From assembly GCA_029210695.1 (NCBI GenBank), contig JARGFH010000016.1:1-63316 (forward strand): a stretch of 63,316 nt of DNA. Reading direction: 5' to 3'. A program made the translations under genes and the position numbers. The notes beneath the pieces were generated by a model. The model searched no databases. It saw only the letters and a program-made list of their open reading frames with translations, and was not told the DNA's origin. Position 1 is the first letter of the stretch. Each line of letters opens with the position of its first letter. Positions 57,873 to 63,316 of the stretch are shown here, in pieces. This DNA is from Acidimicrobiia bacterium (GTDB lineage: Bacteria > Actinomycetota > Acidimicrobiia > Spongiisociales > JAHEDJ01).

Positions 57873-59431
57873 TGGTTCTCCCCGGTGAGGCGCTGAAACA
57901 AACCCATCGTACCGGCGGCGAAAACTGCCGGATCGATGTGGCTCAGAGTGGGTGAGATTGCCGGGCGGAAACCCATGTGGGCGATGACATCCGACTCCGG
58001 ATCGATGCCCTCTGCGATCTCAATCAATGTCACTGTGCCGTCGAGGAGGGCGAAGACCGCCCGTTCCGTGATGTAACGGACCTCTTGACCGCGTTCGGAC
58101 GCGGCCGGACCGCTGAAGCTGATCTCCTGAACCCGATCGACGAACCGTTGGACGGTGCCTTCGGCCGAAATCTCGATCCGGCCGTCTTCCACCTCCGCCT
58201 TCATCCCTCCGGTCGTGAGTGTTCCAACGAAGCACACCTTGCGGGCGCCTTGACTGATGTTGGGGAAACCACCCGGTCCGCGTAACCGCTCGCCAAAGGC
58301 GTGTACGTTGACGTTCCCGGCGGCGTCGACCTCAGCGAACGAAAGGCTGGCGACGTCGATTCCGCCGCCATCGTAGAAGTCGAACATGTACGGTTGGTCG
58401 ATCAACGCTTGATAGTTGAACCCGGCCCCACCGTCATTTCCGGATGCCGGGACACCACCAAAGACTCCCTGCTCAACGGTCAACACCAGCAGATCGGCGA
58501 CCTTCTCTTCCTGAGCGATTGCGCCGATGTTCTGGCTGATTCCGAACCCGAGGTTCACCACCTGACCCTTCCCGAACTCGAGAAGAGATCGTCGAGCAAT
58601 GACCTTGCGTACGTCGAGGGGTACCGGTCGCTGGTCGGAAACCTGATCCCGGCGGGCGCCTCCTGCGAAATATGGGGAGTAGTCGGTGAGATATGTCTGG
58701 GTTTGATCCGGATCGAGGAAGGCGTAGTCGACTAGCGCGCCCGGAATCTGCACGCGACGCGGAATAAGGGTCCCGCCCGGCACGATTTCCTGCGCCTGGG
58801 CGATGACTATGCCCCGCGAGTTGTGGGCCGCCATCGCCATGGGGAGCATCTCTCCATTGATGGCTTCCTTGTCGAGGGTGAGATTTCCATCCTCGTCAAT
58901 GGTGGATCCCCTGATCACCGCGACATCAATCGGAAACGAGCGGAAGAGGAGCCACTCCTCCCCCGCAAGCTCGACGACCTCGACTAGATCTTCGTAAGCC
59001 GAACCCTGTTTGCCGCCGGTCTGGCGAGGGTCGACGTATGTGTGGAGCCCGATCTTGGTCACGAGGCCGGGTCGTCCGGCGGCAATGTCGCGACACAGCT
59101 GTGATAGGACGCCTTGTGGGAACGAGTACCCCTCTATTGCCCCCGCGGCCACCAGCTCGGCGAGTCGGGGTTCGTTGCCGATATTCGATCCGATGGTGCG
59201 GCGCATGAGGCCCGGAATGGCGAGCTGTGAGAACCCGCGCTCGGCGAAATCGCCGATGCCGACCACCCTGACGGTGGTGAGGTCTCTCGGCCTACCCTCG
59301 GCGCGGTAGACGGTCTCCAATGCATCAATGAACCGCTGCGGAACTGCGTGTCCCGCTCCCGAACCGCCGACGATCACGGTGGCGCCGTCGGGAATGAGCC
59401 GGGCGGCCTCCTCGGCTGTGACGAGCTTCAA
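57869..59431 (-). CDS. Acyl-CoA:carboxylate CoA-transferase (fused class I)
   Basis: A 520-residue protein with alpha and beta subunits in one chain. N-terminal LIPDGATVIVGGSGAGHAVP; middle ARRSLLEFGKGQVVNLGFGISQNIGAIA; and VEQGVFGGVPASG, whose Glu is the CoA-thioester-forming nucleophile. It resembles YdiF/propionate CoA-transferase. It would activate an imported acid using acetyl-CoA or another acyl-CoA. The TTG start at 59431 lies 13 bases after the SDR stop. Coupled to the hydratase. Confidence 0.88.
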   Translation of the reverse strand: MKLVTAEEAARLIPDGATVIVGGSGAGHAVPQRFIDALETVYRAEGRPRDLTTVRVVGIGDFAERGFSQLAIPGLMRRTIGSNIGNEPRLAELVAAGAIEGYSFPQGVLSQLCRDIAAGRPGLVTKIGLHTYVDPRQTGGKQGSAYEDLVEVVELAGEEWLLFRSFPIDVAVIRGSTIDEDGNLTLDKEAINGEMLPMAMAAHNSRGIVIAQAQEIVPGGTLIPRRVQIPGALVDYAFLDPDQTQTYLTDYSPYFAGGARRDQVSDQRPVPLDVRKVIARRSLLEFGKGQVVNLGFGISQNIGAIAQEEKVADLLVLTVEQGVFGGVPASGNDGGAGFNYQALIDQPYMFDFYDGGGIDVASLSFAEVDAAGNVNVHAFGERLRGPGGFPNISQGARKVCFVGTLTTGGMKAEVEDGRIEISAEGTVQRFVDRVQEISFSGPAASERGQEVRYITERAVFALLDGTVTLIEIAEGIDPESDVIAHMGFRPAISPTLSHIDPAVFAAGTMGLFQRLTGENQ

Positions 59432-59444
59432 GTCGCAGTCCTGA

Positions 59445-60230
59445 TCACTGCATGAACCCGCCGCCGTTGGGGTTCAGCGCTTGCCCGTGAAACAGGGCAG
59501 CCGCGTCGGAGAGCAGAAACAGCACAGCCGCCGCCACGTCTTCAGGCTCCGGAAACCGGCGCGAAGGAAGCTCGGCGAGGCGGCGACGCCCTGATTCGGT
59601 ATCAACCAGGTCGCGGGTCATGTCGGTGATGGTGAACCCGGGGGCGACGGCATTAACCCGGATACCTTGCGGACCGAACTCCCTGGCCATCGACTTGGTC
59701 AGGCCCAGGAGTCCGGCCTTGGCCGCCGAGTAGTGGGCGAGTTCCGGCCAGCCCATTTGGCCGAGCCGCGAGGAGATCATGACGATCGAACCGCTTCCAC
59801 GTTGCACCATGCCGGGCAGCGCGGCGCGGGAGCAGTAGAACGGGCCAAACAGGTTGGTCCGCAGAACAGAATCCCATTCCTCGTCGCTCATCTCGAGGAG
59901 GGGACTCGAAGGCATGATGCCGGCGTTGTTGACGAGCCCATCGATCCTCCCGAACGAGTCTTCGACTTCGGCGATCATCCGTTTCGATTCGGAAGGGTCT
60001 GAGACATCGGCCTGGAAGGCTGCCGCGTTGCGACCCATCTCCTGGATACTCTCCACCACCGCGGCGGCCGCGTCGGCAAGCTCTCGGTAGCCGATGGCAA
60101 CGTCGGCGCCGGCGCCGGCGGCCCCCCGGGCGATAGCGGCACCGATGCCGCGACTGCTACCTGTCACCAGCACAACCTTTCCGGTCAGACTGTGAATTCC
60201 CGGCAGATGGTTGCTGGTTCGCTCGCTCAC
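59445..60230 (-). CDS. Short-chain dehydrogenase/reductase (FabG-like)
   Basis: A 261-residue SDR: TGSSRGIGAAIARG, LVNNAG, Ser in IVMISSRLGQMG, YSAAK (Tyr/Lys), and NAVAPGFTITDM. The C-terminus ends NPNGGGFMQ. The GTG at 60230 is chosen; a TTG six codons earlier is possible. It heads the CoA operon (SDR, CoA-transferase, hydratase, AroE-like). Confidence 0.84.
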   Translation of the reverse strand: MSERTSNHLPGIHSLTGKVVLVTGSSRGIGAAIARGAAGAGADVAIGYRELADAAAAVVESIQEMGRNAAAFQADVSDPSESKRMIAEVEDSFGRIDGLVNNAGIMPSSPLLEMSDEEWDSVLRTNLFGPFYCSRAALPGMVQRGSGSIVMISSRLGQMGWPELAHYSAAKAGLLGLTKSMAREFGPQGIRVNAVAPGFTITDMTRDLVDTESGRRRLAELPSRRFPEPEDVAAAVLFLLSDAAALFHGQALNPNGGGFMQ

Positions 60231-60289
60231 GCCTGTTGGATTGTACAAGGTCCCGTCTGATCAATCCGCTGATCGGTCCGAAATCTGCC

Positions 60290-60530
60290 AGATCCGAACG
60301 TGTCCGAGCCGTCCAGTCGATATGCCCGGCGCTCGCAGGCGGTAGGAACCAGCGTCTGGTGCTTTCCCAGGATCGAGCCATCTGGTTCTATGAGAGAGGG
60401 TGTTGTACAAGTGCCGAAGGTCCCCGGAGGCTTCTCGCACCATCCCGTCACAACGTAGACCTCAGCCTCCTTTGCAGCAGCGCAGAGAGCGTCGACCTCG
60501 CGGCCCGGTATCTGCCAGGTTCTGGACTCA
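60290..60530 (-). pseudogene. Nitrilase-family relic
   Basis: The fragment REVDALCAAAKEAEVYVVTG then EPDGSILGKHQTLVPTACER is recognisable as the middle of an aliphatic nitrilase (GKHRKL.PT..E, where the Glu and Lys are catalytic). The LYNT stretch that should sit between lies in another frame, so at least two shifts have occurred, and both ends are gone. Nothing else convincing lies in 60231-60623. Confidence 0.55.
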
Positions 60531-60623
60531 CTCGACGCTGAGTCCTGTGGTATAAGCATCCGTGCCTGATGAGAGCGAAACCGATCGGGTGCGCGCACTA
60601 TTGGGATTTGGTCGTCACGCAGG

Positions 60624-61652
60624 CTACGTCGAAATCCTGGCCGTCGAGGCACGCTCGACGAGAGTGGGCGTGAGTCGGAGGGACTGCCCTCCCACATCAC
60701 GTTCGGCAATCAACCCCAGTGCCAGCTCGGCAGAGCGCACACCAATCATGTAGTGCGGAATGTGGATCGTGGTGAGTGGGGGGTTCAGCTTGTCCGAGAA
60801 GGGCATGTCGTTGTATCCGATCACGGAGACATCGTCCGGCACCCGCATGCCCCGCTCGCCCAGAACGTCGTAGCATCCAATTGCCAGCAAATCGTTGGCG
60901 GCCACGATCGCCGTGAACTCAATCCCTCGGTCGAGCAATTCGACGGTAGCTACAGCTCCTGGGGCTTGGTGAAACCATTCCGAGAACACGATCAACCGGG
61001 GATCTGCTTCCAAACCCTCGCTTTGCATCCAGCTGACGAAACTCTGGTAGCGCGCCAGGCCGGTTGAGATGTCTTGAGGGCCGCCGACATGAGCGATCTT
61101 CCGATGTCCGAGCGAAGCCAGATGCCGGACCGCCAACCCGATCCCGGCGTGATCGTCGCCCGATACAGAGGGCAGCCCAGAGTGATCGCTCGAGCGGTTG
61201 ACCAGCACCACCGGCAACCCGCTCTCTCCCAGCTCGGCAAGATGCGACGCCGACCGGCGGGCACTGGCCACGATCAACGCGTCGACGCGCCGGTTGAGCA
61301 TCGTTCCGAGGATTGCTACCTCTTTGTCCGTGTCGTTGTCGGTGTTGCCGAGAATGACGGTGTAGTCGGCTGCACCGAGCGTGTCCTCCACCCCCCTAAC
61401 GATCGGCGGAAACAAGGGGTTGGTGAGGTCGGGCAGAAGCATTCCCACTGTGAAGGTTTGGTTGGTTTTGAGACCCCTGGCGAGCGCGTTTGGTCGATAT
61501 CCCAGAACACGCGCGGCTTCCAGCACCCGGACGACGGTTTGATCGTTGACCAGGGTACGTGACCGTGCATTGAGCGCTCGAGAGGCCGTGGACGGATGAA
61601 CCCCGGCCTTCTCGGCCACGTCGCGCAGCGTCACAGTTTGAGCGAGAGTCAT
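60624..61652 (-). CDS. LacI/GalR-family transcriptional regulator
   Basis: A 342-residue regulator. The HTH is VTLRDVAEKAGVHPSTASRALN, the hinge helix is YRPNALARGLKTNQT, and the ligand domain is of the periplasmic-binding type (VGMLLPDLTNPLFPPIVRGVEDTLG; VIGYNDMPFSDKLNPPLTTIHIP). The start at 61652 matches the family length; the open frame upstream runs through the acyl-CoA dehydrogenase promoter region. A motif of the same type as its presumed operators overlaps the start codon, suggesting autoregulation. It is probably the regulator of the dispersed sites described here. Confidence 0.9.
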   Translation of the reverse strand: MTLAQTVTLRDVAEKAGVHPSTASRALNARSRTLVNDQTVVRVLEAARVLGYRPNALARGLKTNQTFTVGMLLPDLTNPLFPPIVRGVEDTLGAADYTVILGNTDNDTDKEVAILGTMLNRRVDALIVASARRSASHLAELGESGLPVVLVNRSSDHSGLPSVSGDDHAGIGLAVRHLASLGHRKIAHVGGPQDISTGLARYQSFVSWMQSEGLEADPRLIVFSEWFHQAPGAVATVELLDRGIEFTAIVAANDLLAIGCYDVLGERGMRVPDDVSVIGYNDMPFSDKLNPPLTTIHIPHYMIGVRSAELALGLIAERDVGGQSLRLTPTLVERASTARIST

Positions 61653-61665
61653 GCAAACCATTGTA
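61652..61665. promoter_or_regulatory. LacI-type operator (site G) overlapping the lacI start
   Basis: TGCAAACCATTGTA deviates at two or three positions from TGCAAWCGWTTGCA but lies exactly at the regulator's start codon. Confidence 0.5.
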
Positions 61666-61742
61666 GCCAGGAGAACAACCCGGAACAGACCAGATTTCCA
61701 GGCCATTCGGCGCCGCGCCGACCCCCTCCCGGCTACCTTTGT

Positions 61743-61756
61743 GCCAAACGATTGTT
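61743..61756. promoter_or_regulatory. LacI-type operator (site F) upstream of the acyl-CoA dehydrogenase
   Basis: GCCAAACGATTGTT keeps the AAACGATTG core. It is in the 261-bp divergent gap, 157 bases before the acyl-CoA dehydrogenase start. Confidence 0.55.
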
Positions 61757-61913
61757 GGGTATCCGTGCCTTTCGCTCCGCGCCTAGAGACAAGCCTGAGT
61801 TCCGATCTGAACCTGCCGCCCGCAGGCTTCTGGAGGTCACCACCTTCCGACCGCCGGCTCTGGAGCACACCAAACCGTTTGACCGGACGACCACGACCCT
61901 GAAGGAGTTGGAC

Positions 61914-63158
61914 ATGAGCATGACCTTGGAAACGCTGGATCTTTCAATGGAACAGCGACTCATGCAGCAGACGAGCCGCGACTACGTCGATCGGATCGTG
62001 ATTCCGTTCATTCGCGGCAACCGGGAGCGCGAGTGGCTCTTCGATCCGGAGGCGAGGCTCCCGAAGGAGATCCTCGAAGAAGCAGACGCGGCCGGACTCC
62101 GCTCCCTGGGCGTTCCGGCTAGGTACGGAGGTGTCGACCTCGAAGCCGGTACGGAGGCACAGACGTTCGCTCTCATCGCCACGGAGATCGGGCGAGGAGA
62201 TGCAGGCCTGGCCGACAAACTAGCTCAGAACTGGAAGGTCTCGGTTTTGCTGCGGAACATCGCTCCCGAACACCTTCAAGACGAGTGGTTCCCCCGCTAC
62301 ATGGACGATCCGGCGTTCCTCATGGCCCACTGCCTGACGGAGCCAAAAGGCGCATCCGATCGCTGGCTGCCGTACAACGTGCCTGAAGCGAACATGGATA
62401 CACGGGCAACACTCGAGGATGGTTCCTGGACCATCAACGGCCGCAAGCACTACATCAGCAACGGGTACGACGCATCGCTCTACGTCGTGTACGCCAACAC
62501 CAACCCGACCGTCGGCATGCAGCAGGGCACGAGCAGCTTCCTCGTGCCGAGGGATACGCCGGGGTTGATCGTGACTCGCTGCAACGAGACGATCGGTGGC
62601 CGCTACATGAACAACGGGGAGATCGTCTTCGAGGATTGCCGGGTGCCGGAGGATCACCTGCTCGTCCGCGACGACGCCCTCGGCAAGGCCGGCGTGTACT
62701 TCCGGCCCGGCAAGATCCTGCAGGCTGCCAAGAACCTCGGTACAGGCGTTGCCGCGTTCGAGGACACCGCCACCTTCGTTCAACAACATGTCCAGGGTGG
62801 GAAGGTCCTCATCAAGCACCAGGCCGTTGCCGTCAGGCTCGCCCAGATGGCAATCAAATTGGATGCCGTCAAGGCGCTGCTTCGGCATGCGGCGCGAGCG
62901 GTCGATCTGAGTACACCGGACGCCGACCGACTCTGCAACGAGGTAAAGGTGTTTGCCTCGGAAGAAGTCTTCGAGGTGTGCAAGCAAGCTCTGGAGATCC
63001 ACGGTGGTCATGGAGCGATGATCGAACTCGGCATCGAGAAGTACTTCCGCGACGCGGCGGTCTTCCTGCACATGGATGCCACCGTTGACGTTTCGGCCTT
63101 CAAGATCATCAAGATGATGTTTCCAGAAACGGCAGGAGCCTACGCGGGCCCCGAATGA
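61914..63158 (+). CDS. Acyl-CoA dehydrogenase family protein
   Basis: A 414-residue flavoprotein: AHCLTEPKGASDRW (FAD-proximal), TINGRKHYISNGYDASLYVVYA, FEDCRVPEDHLL, and CKQALEIHGGHGAMIELGIEKYFRDAAVFLHMDATVDVSAFKI at the end. The usual catalytic Glu (in YEGTxEI) is Asp in this alignment (HMDATVD), which may mean an atypical member or a different base position. GAAGGAGTTGGAC sets the ATG at 61914. It is divergent from lacI, with LacI-type sites between. It should act on acyl-CoAs made by the neighbouring CoA-transferase. Confidence 0.85.
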   Translation: MSMTLETLDLSMEQRLMQQTSRDYVDRIVIPFIRGNREREWLFDPEARLPKEILEEADAAGLRSLGVPARYGGVDLEAGTEAQTFALIATEIGRGDAGLADKLAQNWKVSVLLRNIAPEHLQDEWFPRYMDDPAFLMAHCLTEPKGASDRWLPYNVPEANMDTRATLEDGSWTINGRKHYISNGYDASLYVVYANTNPTVGMQQGTSSFLVPRDTPGLIVTRCNETIGGRYMNNGEIVFEDCRVPEDHLLVRDDALGKAGVYFRPGKILQAAKNLGTGVAAFEDTATFVQQHVQGGKVLIKHQAVAVRLAQMAIKLDAVKALLRHAARAVDLSTPDADRLCNEVKVFASEEVFEVCKQALEIHGGHGAMIELGIEKYFRDAAVFLHMDATVDVSAFKIIKMMFPETAGAYAGPE

Positions 63159-63177
63159 GGGTCGCCGACGAAATCTA

Positions 63178-63229
63178 CGTTCTGGCGTCAGAAACCCGCC
63201 AGAATTGCGCGCTTTCTGACGCCAGAACG
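63178..63229. repeat. Perfect 17-bp inverted repeat after the acyl-CoA dehydrogenase
   Basis: CGTTCTGGCGTCAGAAA and its complement flank an 18-base centre that itself contains CGCCAGAATTGCGCG. The following bases are GGAGTTTT. It could be a terminator or a dispersed palindromic (REP-like) element. The remaining bases to 63316 show no recognisable gene. Confidence 0.75.
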
Positions 63230-63316
63230 GGAGTTTTCGGGCTCATCGGATTTCAGCGGGGTGTGATGGTGGCGAGTAGATTCCAGTTGGGTTTTCCGGC
63301 GTAGAGGAGGGCTCTG

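Overview
The window looks like the chromosome of a high-GC actinobacterium. The lineage suggestion (Acidimicrobiia-like) is an inference from three things: lipoproteins with Thr-rich linkers after the lipobox, frequent GTG/TTG starts, and the mix of LLM-class oxidoreductase, winged-helix and LtrA families. No rRNA is present and only one tRNA (Pro, CGG) is visible.

Region 1 (1-19 kb) is a patchwork of housekeeping-type genes and mobile-element scars. It holds a truncated DDE transposase, an NfeD-like protein whose usual catalytic serine is missing, a CNNM/CorC-type membrane protein, and a tRNA-Pro. Next to the tRNA is the tail of a tyrosine integrase, cut one codon before its stop by an IS481-like element with a 12-bp target duplication. 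A minus-strand envelope redox module follows (10.3 to 5.5 kb): DUF2892 protein, membrane thioredoxin, ECF sigma fused to a zf-HC2 anti-sigma domain, a five-cupredoxin protein and two lipoproteins. Then come a secreted protein with a duplicated domain, a stretch of decayed genes (11.4-12.7 kb), LtrA, an IS110/IS1111-type element with 15-bp inverted repeats and one frameshift, a TerC-like protein and a terpene-cyclase-fold protein.

Region 2 (19-63 kb) is an almost uninterrupted catabolic territory. It has two complete import systems: a peptide/opine-type ABC transporter at 24.8-31.2 kb and a branched-chain-amino-acid-type ABC transporter at 49.4-54.3 kb. Each has a strong hairpin just after its binding-protein gene. 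Between and around them are sugar and sugar-acid enzymes. The clearest set is an IolM-IolN-IolO-like trio (40.4-43.4 kb) resembling the Thermotoga maritima inositol route, plus a 2-keto-3-deoxygluconate (KDG) kinase and KDPG aldolase (54.3-56.1 kb). A GH88-like unsaturated uronyl hydrolase and SDR pair (45.4-47.6 kb) could also feed KDG. A four-gene overlapping operon (hydroxyacid dehydrogenase, creatininase-family hydrolase, cupin, tungsten-type aldehyde:ferredoxin oxidoreductase) lies at 36-39.9 kb. A CoA module (shikimate-dehydrogenase-like, enoyl-CoA hydratase, CoA-transferase, SDR, acyl-CoA dehydrogenase) closes the window.

One regulator appears to tie the territory together. A LacI-family gene at 60.6-61.7 kb sits beside near-palindromes of the form TGCAAWCGWTTGCA. 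Related sites occur upstream of the alpha/beta hydrolase (20.3 kb), between the Gfo/Idh/MocA dehydrogenase and the peptide-type transporter (24.7 kb), upstream of the AOR operon (35.9 kb), and twice between the OYE and LIV-type transporter genes (49.2-49.3 kb). Two more flank lacI itself. The most interesting candidates are this regulon, the inositol-type pathway converging on KDG, the AOR/creatininase operon, and an ABC ATPase with a DnaJ-like cysteine-rich insert. All functions are inferred from sequence reading; no searches were run.
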